From contig NW_027307652.1 of NCBI RefSeq assembly GCF_964275005.1, positions 124,001 through 188,000 on the forward strand: a stretch of DNA of 64,000 nucleotides. The letters are read 5' to 3'. Shown here piece after piece: positions 34,601 to 43,590 of this stretch. The stretch is from Diadema setosum. Taxonomy: Eukaryota > Echinodermata > Echinoidea > Diadematoida > Diadematidae. Both the position numbers and the translations under genes were made by a program. The notes below the pieces were generated by a model. It saw nothing but the letters and a program-made list of their open reading frames with translations, was not told the origin of the DNA and searched no databases. How positions within the stretch are numbered: the first letter of the stretch is position 1; each line of letters begins with the position of its first letter.

Positions 34601-37600
34601 CAAACTGTAGTTTGCTTGCACCAAATAATTTCCATTTTGAACAGTTTTCTTCATATATATAAATATCAGTATCTAGTAGATTTGATAAGGCCATTATTTC
34701 CAATTCTGTAGCCCATGTGCCATTGTTGAATACTCTTTCCTTTGCAATGTATTTTACAATATCTGTGTAACCTGATCTTAAAAGGCTTACATAATCTTGC
34801 TTGTTCTGTAAAATATGCTTAACAATTGCTTTTCGAACATCACGATGTGAATCTTCCTTGCCACATGTGACATATGATATAGCTCTGTAAAAGCAATTTC
34901 CATCACCAGTAATTCTATAAAGAGTCAATGGTTGTGACAGGACAGTAATATTACCATTTTCTAAAATATCTTTTTGCACATCTCTACTGCTACATTTGCC
35001 ACTAACCTTTATGCTTAATTTGCAACAAAGCTTCTCTCTGTCAGATTTATTCACTGGTGTGTACATGAGATTAATCTTTTTCATTTCTCCCACTTGTTTC
35101 ACCTCAGACGTACCAATGTCAACATTTACTGTTTGTGCACATGTGTTTTGTAATGGAATTTGTGTCTCTTGCAAGTCTGACACCATTATTTGTTTAGACA
35201 TCATTTTCGTCGCTCTAACACTGCCTTTCTTCAATGCCACGTTTTCGGTCATCTTAGATGATTCACCATGAATTTCCTTCTTACTTTTTACACTTGTATC
35301 TGAATTCACATGAAAAACAGGTAATTTTTCATCCAAAGTACTAGACTGAGAAGCAGTAACACTTTCAACTGCATCAAAATGATTGCTTCCAGTGAACAGA
35401 ATATATATGCCTCTTTCAGTTGTTACTTTGTTATAGGACCCAGGTTTCCTTGCAGACAATATTTGCCAATTTTCTGTTCGATCATCATACACATATATAT
35501 CACGATCTAGCATATGTGCCATTGAACTAATATCAGTGTGACCAGCCCATGTTCCTAAATCCATCAATTTCTCTTGAAGTACGAAGTCCCTGACATTCTG
35601 ATATTTCACTGTGTCTATTACATTTTCAAATAAATCACCCGTTTCCAGTAAATGTGCCACATTGGATTTCCTGAGCATGGAATGATTTCCTTCACTGCCA
35701 GTAACGACATGAGCAATACTTCTGTAAAAGCAGTTGCCATCACCTGTAACTCTCTTGATATTTACAGGTTTCCTCATACACAAACTTTCATTTCTATCGT
35801 GCACTGATTCACTGGCAGCACCACTGTAACTGACATTCAATTTGTTGCACAAACACTGCTTGTCTGCATATGTAATTGGAACAAATTTGAAATTTCGATC
35901 TCTTCTTTCTGTTGTCTTCTCAACTGAAACAAATTCAACTTCATTCGTATTTCCATAGTCATCACTGTTTACATATTCTCTGTTTTTCTTTGTTTCATTT
36001 TGAGTTTTACAGCCATCACTGTTAATTCCTTTAACATGATCACAATGTTTTGAAATGTTGCTATTTTGATCATTTGTATTCCCACATGCAGTATTTACTG
36101 GGTTTGATCTCTTGAAGCTACTAGCTGTCAATGCAGTTTTCTTAGAATTCGATTCTAATGCCAGACCAGTTAGTTCAAACTGAGTAGTACGTAAATCACA
36201 TGCCATTGATTTTGCCAAATTCAAACAGTGTACCTGTACACCTTGCCATGATGAAATGCTAAGCAATACACTGCACCCATCTTGCACCAAGTATCCATCA
36301 TGACTTCTGGAATGAGAATCAAACACATAATAACCCTTGTCATGTCTAATGATTGCAAATGCACTCTCAGCAAAATTCATAAGACATGCATCATATCTGC
36401 ATAGTTCTTGTTCTAATGCTTGGTTCAATGACAAAGCACCAAAATTTGACAAATTGTTTTGATTTCCATCCAACACACCATATTTTGATTCAGCATAGGT
36501 TATTTGAAAGTTTTCATCCAGAATATGAAGTTCCTTGGGTAATTCATCTATCATTACAAGCTCTTCATTCAATGGTGAATCCTTCTTTATGTAATAATAC
36601 AACTCATTCCCGAGTGTCAGAATCTGATCAAGATCACAAGGTCTCATTTCCATTCCATTTTTAGTTTGAGTGTAGAGAACAGCCACAAGAGAATTACATG
36701 CACATTGTTTGCCAGCAGTATAACCAAATCGTTGATCACCTTGATTAAAATTTCCTTGTGCGATTGTTTTGGTCATAGAATATGATTGCCTTCCACCACA
36801 TTCAGAATCTGAAAGAGAAACAGGCTCAAACACACGTTCTTCAGTCTCTAAATTATTTGCAGCTGGTTCATCATCTAATATAAGTACTGTCGATTCCTGA
36901 ACATCATATGAATAATAGTGGTCAACACTTTTTGCAGAATCATCATTCGTTACTATGCAATCAGATGGATTAGTAATTTTTTCACGATCAGGCAGGAATA
37001 TTGATTCATCACAAACTTGAACATACATGTTTTGTGTACCTGAAACAGGTCTGTGACATGGAGAGTGAACATTTACATTTGTAAAAGAATTCATAGAGAA
37101 CAATTCTTTCACTGATATTTGACTGTCACCTTCAACACCTTTTGTTTCACTGTAACATGGGTTTAGTTCATGCACATTCTGGATTCTGTCACATTTCACT
37201 TCGGACATATCATTCGAGCCTGTGTTATCTCTACTTGTGGAAATACTTTCCTCATAGTCAGATATTTTATTCTTACACAACTTTTCATTCTTTGCTGCAT
37301 GTTCTCCTTCAGGAATGTCATGTTTCACCTTTTCATTATTACGCACCTGTGAGTCAGCATTTTTCACTGGTGGCACACTTTGTTTGTTGCGGATCTTCGT
37401 GAAACGACCTTTCTTTCTTGGTTGCCGTGCATTTCCACCTCCATAGAGCCTGTTTACATTCCAAACTTCCTTTTCAATGTCTGTGGAAAGGACAGAGACA
37501 CATGTAGCCTGATCACCATTCAGCACGAAACATTCATTAGTCATATTCGGAGTGCTTTTAGCCACATCAGCCCAACTTCTCTGTGTTTTTGCATAGATTT

Positions 37601-38558
37601 GCTCAGAGTATTTTGCCATAACATGAGGTGACTGAACACACTTTGAATATACATTCAACACAGATTCAGTATATACCTGCAGACTATCATTTCGTCCTGT
37701 GTCCAAGTTTGCATTCATATTTCGCTTCACGAGTTCACCATGTTCTTCTTGCCTTGTTTCTACTTTTGATTTCTTGCCTTTGCTGGTCTTGGCTCTTCTC
37801 TGTTTTTCAAGATAGTAGGCTTTCATTGCTTTGCCAATGTAGGTCACACCAGGTTGGAGAATCACACCATTTACTGATCTCACTGAGCTCTTGTTACTGG
37901 TCTTGGTCTTAGGATTGTCAGTCATTGTTTGGGATGTTGTCAGTTTGGCCTTCTCAATCATTTTTGTCTTCCTTGATTTCACAGTTGTCCAACCATCATC
38001 AACTGCAGTTTCTAATGGTTGAAATTGCCTCCCAGTGAGATTTGTAGTGAATGTCGGATCTGATTCATCTCTCTCACAATTTGCTCTTTCCCTCACACAC
38101 ACATTTGTCATTTCTAGAACACCACGTTTGTTCTTTCTTCTCACATACCTCTTTTTTAGCCTCTTCGTTGGTTTCTTTCTCTGGTTGCTCTTGCATGATG
38201 AAAGTGAAACATCAACATGAAAATCTTCATGACCAAGGTCTTCGAGAAGCACGTATCTATTGAAATGACAGGGAATGCCAATTTTGTCAAAGATGCGATG
38301 GGCAATATTATTGCTTCCACATGCTGAACATACCCAAATCAACCTTGCATCACACATTCTAGCCTCATGAGAATTGGTCCCTGTACACATCACATGAAAC
38401 TGCTTGCCACAATCCTCACATGGTACTCTGCTTTCATTTTCATTGATCACATTGCAACATGCATCACATTCACTGACCTCTACATTTCTCATCAAGTCGC
38501 AACTATGGAGAATATCTAGGATATCACCAATAACAATCTTGAATTCACTTGCTTCCAT
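28659..38558 (-). CDS. Helitron/Helentron Rep-helicase-endonuclease polyprotein with three cysteine-protease domains
   Basis: An intron-less frame of 3,299 codons. The open frame extends 26 codons further upstream without an ATG, so the first ATG (38556-38558, context ACAATGG) is taken as start. Domains in order: PHD-like C4HC3 finger (Cys31, 34, 47, 50, His55, Cys58, 77, 80); C76-like cysteine protease (Gln606, Cys619, Asp747, His749); OTU 1 (Asp940, Cys943, His1060); OTU 2 (Asp1219, Cys1222, His1337); Lys/Arg-rich linker with five 22-residue repeats (1487-1596); Cys-rich zinc domain (about 1615-1825); Helitron Rep with HUH (His2120, His2122) and paired Tyr2301/Tyr2305; PIF1 helicase (Walker A 2657-2664, Asp2746-Glu2747, arginine-finger region near 3030-3040); AP-type endonuclease (Glu3117, Asp3231, Asn3233). 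The expected Asp of the last SDH motif is Tyr3291. The protein should nick, unwind and rejoin DNA in rolling-circle transposition. OTU plus endonuclease marks the Helentron branch. The absence of stops suggests recent activity. Confidence 0.93.
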   Translation of the reverse strand: MEASEFKIVIGDILDILHSCDLMRNVEVSECDACCNVINENESRVPCEDCGKQFHVMCTGTNSHEARMCDARLIWVCSACGSNNIAHRIFDKIGIPCHFNRYVLLEDLGHEDFHVDVSLSSCKSNQRKKPTKRLKKRYVRRKNKRGVLEMTNVCVRERANCERDESDPTFTTNLTGRQFQPLETAVDDGWTTVKSRKTKMIEKAKLTTSQTMTDNPKTKTSNKSSVRSVNGVILQPGVTYIGKAMKAYYLEKQRRAKTSKGKKSKVETRQEEHGELVKRNMNANLDTGRNDSLQVYTESVLNVYSKCVQSPHVMAKYSEQIYAKTQRSWADVAKSTPNMTNECFVLNGDQATCVSVLSTDIEKEVWNVNRLYGGGNARQPRKKGRFTKIRNKQSVPPVKNADSQVRNNEKVKHDIPEGEHAAKNEKLCKNKISDYEESISTSRDNTGSNDMSEVKCDRIQNVHELNPCYSETKGVEGDSQISVKELFSMNSFTNVNVHSPCHRPVSGTQNMYVQVCDESIFLPDREKITNPSDCIVTNDDSAKSVDHYYSYDVQESTVLILDDEPAANNLETEERVFEPVSLSDSECGGRQSYSMTKTIAQGNFNQGDQRFGYTAGKQCACNSLVAVLYTQTKNGMEMRPCDLDQILTLGNELYYYIKKDSPLNEELVMIDELPKELHILDENFQITYAESKYGVLDGNQNNLSNFGALSLNQALEQELCRYDACLMNFAESAFAIIRHDKGYYVFDSHSRSHDGYLVQDGCSVLLSISSWQGVQVHCLNLAKSMACDLRTTQFELTGLALESNSKKTALTASSFKRSNPVNTACGNTNDQNSNISKHCDHVKGINSDGCKTQNETKKNREYVNSDDYGNTNEVEFVSVEKTTERRDRNFKFVPITYADKQCLCNKLNVSYSGAASESVHDRNESLCMRKPVNIKRVTGDGNCFYRSIAHVVTGSEGNHSMLRKSNVAHLLETGDLFENVIDTVKYQNVRDFVLQEKLMDLGTWAGHTDISSMAHMLDRDIYVYDDRTENWQILSARKPGSYNKVTTERGIYILFTGSNHFDAVESVTASQSSTLDEKLPVFHVNSDTSVKSKKEIHGESSKMTENVALKKGSVRATKMMSKQIMVSDLQETQIPLQNTCAQTVNVDIGTSEVKQVGEMKKINLMYTPVNKSDREKLCCKLSIKVSGKCSSRDVQKDILENGNITVLSQPLTLYRITGDGNCFYRAISYVTCGKEDSHRDVRKAIVKHILQNKQDYVSLLRSGYTDIVKYIAKERVFNNGTWATELEIMALSNLLDTDIYIYEENCSKWKLFGASKLQFGIVTSQRGIYLQHTNGNHYDVVESVCPKIQTSSSCQKLSRSQNITGVGTPVTENRKYTTKRKATKPVSDCQINVLNNEVLEDDMEPAVKMSRHTEKCEDIETTMQATKRKKRRKKSNANVTRRKNRGRMRSQRKKKKKEQKQLETEIFSNDQPLLFRKFKKAAAEKVKYQTDIPYRVEKKNKIKKRRKDKYLLDPTYREIIKKATSTKEKARYQRNASFREKVKRKMRAKMKAKYKNNASFRERLKKIRRKISKIKYKANPVYRQQVAMKNMKRKKQEKLDMRNCDYVLKKFREIVSHGPEYVCCVCLKLLFKNQVLKCIKAKYHDSKCLKEEYLHTCRDDCDVDCQIVKSPRNFLWICYTCHRKLLAGNMPAEASRNNLELHDIPAELGNLNQLETHLIALNIPFMKILNLPKGGQYGVHGPTVCVPSRTDETVKILPRPETDDQLIRVKLKRKLSYKGHHEYQFVKKKNVLAALEYLKKNNKWYFDIVIDNDWSSDLSEKNSETACVKPLNSSETNNDDDDVEDDQDGRLHGIQLDTCLQKVDMRQEVLDQFFDDIICCAPCEKNSPVSLLMDKSNEAKCFPALFPTGQPTFHDTRFIDVTLGRYLHNRLMHVDNRFAKNTEYIFYAQCIYELQQILSNVSIALRKSSEEIDNSISMQCSDLKDARKLHEILDSNKGYKFLKQIRGTPPYWQSTQKDVLAMVRQLGKPTWFASFSSAEMRWPEVINTLLNQQGDRRKANDLDWTDKCNLLKSNPVTVARIFDKRFHAFLNKVILSEAEPIGKIVDYFYRIEFQQRGSPHTHCLFWVENAPKLGIDEDETVIDFVNKYISCNIPCDDDDEELYEIVKNVQLHSKKHSKSCQKKGTTCRFNFPRPPSEKTFVVKPDDNPEVSDEAQDILSTVKNSSCVEGKYDNAKQLFEALGMSQMEFEDAYNAVARKEDIVMRRDPKDIWVNQYNSFLLRAWNANMDLQYITNEYACIVYVVSYMSKAEREMGLLLKNAESEMKEGNEDARKSMKQIGYVYMQNREVSAQESVYRVCSLRLKECSRKVEFIPVGPNPVRMSLPLSVIQSRRDDDDRSPWMPNRIDKYKARPDGFEFENMCLAAFCSKYRLLSESDIKGKKQKQNVFKLRDQLGYVQKRTRTSDAVVRYPRFSPTVTPEKYYQSILQLYLPFRTDKQLKPDQFLTYQEFYQNGFVKMFNKNLESVKSIVNENLGQYEKNADTIDQAQEYLEKFGSQEDAWGLLCPETEVERHETAKIREELEDADNEFIIPDLESKSQEKGSYGIEFRSCSISREDSNVLLRTLNSKQQKVFYRIRKWCLDRVNGKKPTTFQIFVTGGAGTGKSHLVQCICNEGTRILSRMMHNPDDISIMKVAPTGIAAYNIDGSTIHNALSIPISATLPYQPLGEEKISHLRNQLGQLQILIIDEISMVDQKLLWYIHGRLRQIKQTRDDAPFGKVSVIAVGDFYQLPPVKGTPLYKDTLQSSLWTDNFSIINLDEIMRQKDDAEFAVLLNKIRVKGKEDELSSDDIAVLQSCQTGEQCEDALHIYSSNKQVNDWNKIMLHKKCSNIICIHAEDSELTDEGKNRTCGKPRRCTKASLPGYLWIAENSRVMLIKNVNVAKGLSNGCIGTVTDIVRINENTRPTSVLVKFDNEKVGTRSIEMQQESIGKKYTRKQFPLKLAYACTIHKVQGMTMEKAVVSLKNIFLPGQAYVALSRVTSLCGLTIEDFDPKVMYCNPAVMESLENMPTFVDETNVNNNVSIATMNIMLHNIQGLKAHFKDIQSNFLFRNSDIICLTETWLNDDIFDVNLDQFKMYNQPRSRSYSDESALFSVLKNQAHGGVAVYSKIKSISRLDLHVNNLEYITFAVTYPSFLISVIYRPPRYNKKEFCKKLKRLLIELQQRSTKCIVIGDFNENLRQDSSDSCVHKLMCSSGYQQHVLDATTEGDTLIDHVYSTGIDTLHAEVIPLYYSYHEAIRIQF
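33769..34100 (-). repeat. Five 22-residue basic repeats within the Helitron ORF
   Basis: Consecutive 22-residue units start with K/R-Y, have a conserved Y/F-R at positions 8-9 and a Lys/Arg-rich second half (KYLLDPTYRE, RYQRNASFRE, KYKNNASFRE, KYKANPVYRQ and an upstream KYQTDIPYRV). They probably form charged helices for DNA binding and nuclear import. Confidence 0.85.
34535..35755 (-). other. Tandem OTU protease coding segments
   Basis: Two copies, about 280 residues apart, share TGDGNCFYR at the start (catalytic Asp and Cys) and a G-NH-DAVES or G-NHYDVVES ending (catalytic His). Each spans about 120-130 residues, the usual OTU size. They are diverged from each other, so the duplication is old. 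Confidence 0.85.
36270..36745 (-). other. C76-like cysteine protease coding segment
   Basis: The translation has QGD, AGKQCACNSL, a GNELYYYI helix, an LPKEL strand region and YYVFDSHSR. The Gln, Cys and Asp-x-His arrangement matches the herpesvirus-tegument type deubiquitinase fold (peptidase family C76), relatives of which I recall in invertebrate mobile elements. All putative catalytic residues are present. Assignment is from motif spacing only. Confidence 0.6.
38319..38468 (-). other. PHD-like zinc finger coding segment
   Basis: Eight ligands are spaced C-x2-C, C-x2-C, H-x2-C, C-x2-C, with Trp two residues before the last pair, the classic PHD pattern. PHD fingers usually read histone tails, so target-site chromatin recognition is a possible role (inferred). 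Confidence 0.75.
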
Positions 38559-40362
38559 TGTCAAATTACAGGGCTTTCGAATCTTTGAAAGTATATGGTA
38601 CCTATTACTCAATAAATGTATCAACCAACAGTTCAATCAACACAGTTATATTCCTTGAATCACTATGCTTTTATGAATCACACCTACTCCACTAGTACTG
38701 CGATTGATAACAGAATTGTTGGATTGAACAGCTTTGAAAGTTGCACTAACACAAGTGTACAGTACATGTACTATATTTCACTGAAATATAAATTCCAGCA
38801 GTAAGCTGCGACACTGATCCATATAATGTTTCTACCAACAGGTGGGGATATTTGTACGTTTGCTTCTTTCCAGCAACAGGTGGCACTCTTTGTCTGTTAC
38901 GTGCTTCAATTCCTACTTTATGGAAAAGCTATGCCAATTTCCTTTTACGGTATCTGCCAACAGAAATTTCAGCTTCAATTCTGTAACATTTAATTTGACC
39001 GATGCCTTTATCTCAAGATGCCTTTATTTCAAGATTATGTTCTTTGCAATAAAGGTTTCAATTTTACCAATTATGCTTTTGCCTTAACTGCACAATAATC
39101 AGTCTCCCTTATATGTTTTTCTCTTAGGGTAGGCCTTTTCGCAACAAAAATTTCAATTTCACCAATTATTCTTTGTTTTCACTGACAATTACAGAAACAT
39201 AGAAACAGTAATGTTTCTGGTTTGAGATGACTCCTTTTGCAATAAAGGTATGTCTTTTACTAATTGTGCTTTTGTTTTCACAGCCCAATAATTATAAATA
39301 GCCCTTGAAGGTGCAATATTAATGTCTCTCCCTTTGTTTACTGACCAGAATGCTTTTATCTGAAGATGGCACTCTTCAATTATTCTTTTATTGTATTAAC
39401 AATTAACGAAAATTCAAGACTCAAAATACCAAGAAATATTTTTACATAAAATCTTTAGTATACTTCTTGCCTCACCTCATAAATTGTTTCTCACACTTTT
39501 AACAATTCCTTCAAAATATTAACTCCTAGCTATCAACTCTTGTCAACTGCAGTTCAATTATTTGCAGCAACTTTCAATGCAGAATATATCAAATATCAAA
39601 TAAACCTTGAAGGTGCAAATATTGTCTACCCTAGTTACGTTTATGACACTATAATGCTTTTGTCTTAAGACAGCACTCTTTAATAATCTTTCAGTGTATT
39701 CTGGACTCTTAAACACCTTTTCTGAAATTAACTTTCTATTTTCAATTTTTAAGCAAACTTCTCGCCTTCTCTACGACAATTCTCTTTCCAGTTTTTAACT
39801 ATCCTTTTAAAGAAAGCACTCTTTCATTCAAACACTCCTTAAAACTATTATTCTGTTTAATTTTTACTCTTTTTTCATCAACACTCACTCTTCCTCTCTT
39901 TGATTTCACTCTTTTCCTCTTTGACTCTTTCTAACTCTTTCTGCCTCTGATTCTGAAACTTTCTCTCCTTCTGATACTGTCTTATTCTCACGCACTCAGA
40001 AGTTTTCTGTTCTCAGCTTTCTTCAAATTCAAGTTAAGGTATTTCAGGTAAAGTTCAAGTTAAGGTATTTCAGGTAAAGTCCAGGTATTTCAGGTATATT
40101 TCAGATATTTCAGGGATGAGTTCGTGAATTCCAGGATGAATTTCCAGATGAAATCTCAGTGAATATTCAGTGAATATTCAAGGATGAAGGTGAAATGGTA
40201 TGAGATGAAATGTAGGATGAAGATGATTCAACAAAGAACAAACACAAACATAAACGTACTTTCAACAAGACCAACACAAATCTCCTTCCAAGGCAACCAG
40301 TACCTGCAGAAAGAAAAGAAAAGAAAAATACAAACATTACAATACTTGTAGACAAGGCTCTA
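38559..40362 (-). other. 5' flank of the Helitron ORF
   Basis: It contains degenerate local repeats (GCAATAAAGGTTTCAATTTTAC near 39049, related words near 39140 and 39235) and a tandem GGTATTTCAGGTAAAGT cluster at 40040-40120 followed by CAGTGAATATT repeats. No coding signal was found on either strand. It probably holds the Helitron leader and 5' terminus, which I could not place. Confidence 0.45.
40040..40120. repeat. Short tandem repeats of GGTATTTCAGGTAAAGT
   Basis: About four imperfect copies of a TTCAGGTAAAGTTCAAGTTAA-like unit shrink rightward to GGTATTTCAGGTATATTTCA. Confidence 0.75.
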
Positions 40363-40552
40363 CAGTGAACTCTCTAAAATTAGCACTGATGTAACGAAGT
40401 TCATTATATTAACAAGGTAATTTTTTTGTGGTCCTAGATTGTAATTTCAATTTGTATTGTATTATTTTTGTAACCCTGATATAACAAGGTTTCATTATAA
40501 CAAGCACATTTTCCTGGTCCTGTGAGGACCTTGTGTTAAGGAGAGAACACTA
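40363..40552. mobile_element. pogo-like MITE
   Basis: The left end is TA-CAGTGAACTCTCT and the right end is GAGAGAACACTA, imperfect inverted repeats. The interior contains GATGTAACGAAGTTC and GATATAACAAGG words typical of mariner/pogo MITEs. It lies about 1.8 kb upstream of the Helitron start codon. Confidence 0.45.
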
Positions 40553-41850
40553 ATAATGTAAGGTACGCGTACACACATTCTGAAAATACATACTTGAGAG
40601 GAATATGAGGCACAACACCCAAATTTTTTATACAAATCTTTGTAAAATTGTTTTACTGTTCCTGCAATCTAAACAATTCTTTTAACAAAGGAAAACCATC
40701 TTTTAAACTTAAAATCTTGCTTAAAAACACATTTCTTACTGTGCATACACACACAGGGAAACCCTACCTACTGTTACAACACGGTCAGAAACTCAGTGAA
40801 ATTAGGTCAAAGTCAAGCTTGTGATGTGTAATTCTGGGACTGCATATTGGAAAATAAATTACTTTTCTTCAGTTACACTTCATGATTAAACAGGAATGAT
40901 ACTTCTGTATGACAAAACAAGGTCCAGGCTAAGTAACGTTATATTTCAACAACCTTAAAAAATTGGTTAGGTTGGGCAAATCCCAACCTGAATTTTTTAA
41001 GGTTGCTAAAAAAGTTTTATGCAACGGGACCCTGGTCGTGGTGTTTTTTATTAGCTACGCATTAAAATAATGGCGTCCGCATGTCGCCCAGAAGCGAATC
41101 ACGGGAGTAAGCCCTCTTAGTCAACGTCAACTCTTAACGTAGGTTCTTTGGAACTTAGCCTTCCTAGTAATAGCAAATCATGATATGGCTCACACCTTGT
41201 CCATTCAGGAAACGCGGTCTTGTCTAACGTTAAAAACTTCGCAACTTCCTTCCTGATACTTCTGACATTTGACGCACGGTGTACGCACTACAACAGCTAG
41301 CTTCGGACACGTATAGGGCCTGAGCTAGCTGTGGTGGATACGATGGGCTTGTCCCCAGACACTACTGAACACATCAGAGTGATACTGATAGTACTGATAG
41401 ACTCTAACGTTTATAGCCACTAACACTAACAGCACCACGACGACACACATGAAATTTTGTTCTAAAAACCCAAACATCTGTATTTAGGCATGCCGCCTGC
41501 GTTTACAGACTAATACCCACCTGGTACTCGAACTCCAAACTACTTAAACCGTCAGTCTCAAAGGTCTTCAGAAGTCGTATTTGTGAGCCCGTCGCTGCGC
41601 TGCCACGCAGTAGCTCACGTAATGATTGACAGACACCATCGATCTCCAACCCCGTACTACGCGTGGACGGAGTGGGTAACAGCATAAGCGTGCGAGCATA
41701 GTAGCGCACGCATACGCTTCTATACTCTTTGGTACGTACACTCCACGCATGCAAGCACTGTGTGGATCATGGAGGGAGCACCGCGAGACCACTCTGTGCG
41801 CGAGACGCGTACCATGGAAGCACAAGCCCGAGAATTTGGGGGTGTTTCAA
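40553..41850. other. Non-coding stretch with a 56-nt hairpin
   Basis: An imperfect palindrome at 40950-41005 has CAACCTTAAAAAATT pairing with AATTTTTTAAGGTTG and an inner AGGTTGGG/CCCAACCT stem. The rest (41030-41850) is relatively CpG-rich compared with the flanks but has no supported frame. Confidence 0.5.
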
Positions 41851-41992
41851 GCTGTTCGTAAAGTCACCAACAACTTTCGACCGACTGGTGATCAGTTCTT
41901 GTGCTGAATTATTGAAATTCTGATAACTATAGCAATCCAGAACTGATCACCAGTCGCTCGTAAGTTTTTCGTAACTGTATGTACGAACAGCC
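41851..41992. mobile_element. Short inverted-repeat (MITE-like) element
   Basis: The left arm starts GCTGTTCGTA and ends CTGGTGATCAGTTCT. The right arm ends TACGAACAGCC and starts AGAACTGATCACCAG. Arms of about 55 bp with mismatches flank an AT-rich centre of about 30 bp. No clear target duplication was seen. Confidence 0.55.
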
Positions 41993-42279
41993 TTATGTCA
42001 TGAAACAAGTTACGCACAACTTTGTCTTCACATAATATTCTCAAAGCTTCGGCGATGAATGGTACATTTCCCCCTTTCATGGGTAGCCGTTGACCGAAAA
42101 ATCGGTCTGCATAATTATTTCTTTCTGCAAATTTCTTTGCAGAAACACATGAAAAACAGCCCCATCACCCCAATATTTTGCACATGTTTAGTTCATGTCA
42201 CGTACATTATTTCACAAAATAACAACTACAATGTACTTGATCGGACACCATCTTGCCCTTACGAAAAAGTCCTGTGGTA

Positions 42280-42735
42280 CTCCTGTGGTAATTACCACAG
42301 GACGGTACCACAGGACAGTACCACAGGAAAGTACCACAGGACAGTACCACAGGAATTGTCCTGTGGTATTTTGGGACATACCACAGGACAGTACCACAAG
42401 AATTCCTGTGGTATTTTGGGACGTACCACAGGGCAGTACCACAGGAAAGTACCACAGGACCGGTACCACAGAACAGTACCACAGGACAGTACCACAGGAA
42501 TTCCTGTGGTATTTTGGGACGTACCACAGGGCAGTACCACAGGAATTCCTGTGGTATTTTGGGACGTACCACAGGACTAGTACCACAGAACAGTACCACA
42601 GGAACTGTCCTGTGGTATTTTGGGACAGTACCACAGGACAGTACCACAGGTCGATCATTACCACACAGCATTACCACAGGGCAGTACCACACAGCATTTC
42701 CATGGTACCACAGGAGAGTACCACACAGGATAGAT
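42280..42735 (+). repeat. Foldback left arm, 13-bp minisatellite
   Basis: Tandem GTACCACAGGACA-type units are interspersed with an ATTCCTGTGGTATTTTGGGA spacer that recurs several times and creates local palindromes. Confidence 0.9.
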
Positions 42736-43590
42736 CGAAAAAAAAAATCTGGGAGAATTTTAGCCACATATCAAGGAATATACGTGATAGGTGAGTGATG
42801 GATTTCAGGACAAACATGACCCTACTTAATAACCTGTCCTACTCCTAACACATAACCTCAAACGAGAGTCTAATGGCCAAGTGCCAATCTAGTCCTATAA
42901 TAGATCTATATAGTCATATTCTATTCCTAGGTAGCCATCGACCGTATCAGTACACATATATATGGCCGTCTATCCGTAAAGCATTAAGGCATGGTTACTA
43001 ACTCGATTATACTTTATTATCAAGATATGAAATTACACTTTCATAATGATATCTATGATATTGGGAATAACATAACATAATTAGACAATCTTTCATAAAG
43101 TTCAAAGTAAGTTCCATCATTAATACTTTGACTTTTTAAGTCATATATGTATTTTCTAAAATCTAGAGTGCTTTTTATGAATATTCATGAGCTATGTAAA
43201 AATTTGTACCACAGGAGTACCACAGAAGTACCACAGGAGTACCACAGAAGTCCTTATGAATTTTTTCATGCTTTACATCAGCACTTTCACTAAATAGGTA
43301 ATACTGTACGAGTATAGGACAGGATAAGTAATGGCAAATCAATTGTTATGATTCACAGCATAATTAGTCATCTATCAATTAATTGAGGAATATTAATATG
43401 TGCTTTTTTGTTTGTATTTTTGTTATAGATTTCAGTTGATTCTGCCTTACAATTTTCCTGTGTGGTACTCCTGTGTGGTACTGTTGTTTGATATTCTCCT
43501 GATGTGATAGTCCTCTGGTATAAAATGTTAAGAAAAAAAAAAGAATATCCTTCTGTGTGGAATAGCACCATATTATGATTTTCCTGTGGG
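42736..43590. other. Foldback central region
   Basis: AT-rich, with no frame resembling a transposase. A small isolated cluster of GTACCACAGGA units lies at 43204-43250, and a few units near 43460-43490. Confidence 0.6.

Noticed and set aside
28659..38636. Upstream in-frame extension of the Helitron ORF starting at TTG (38634-38636)
   Set aside because: TTG is not a normal eukaryotic start. The ATG at 38556-38558 has a good context and directly precedes the PHD region.
41041..41850. Host gene promoter or CpG island
   Set aside because: The region is somewhat CpG-rich, but no exon, TATA box with a downstream frame, or splice pattern could be supported.
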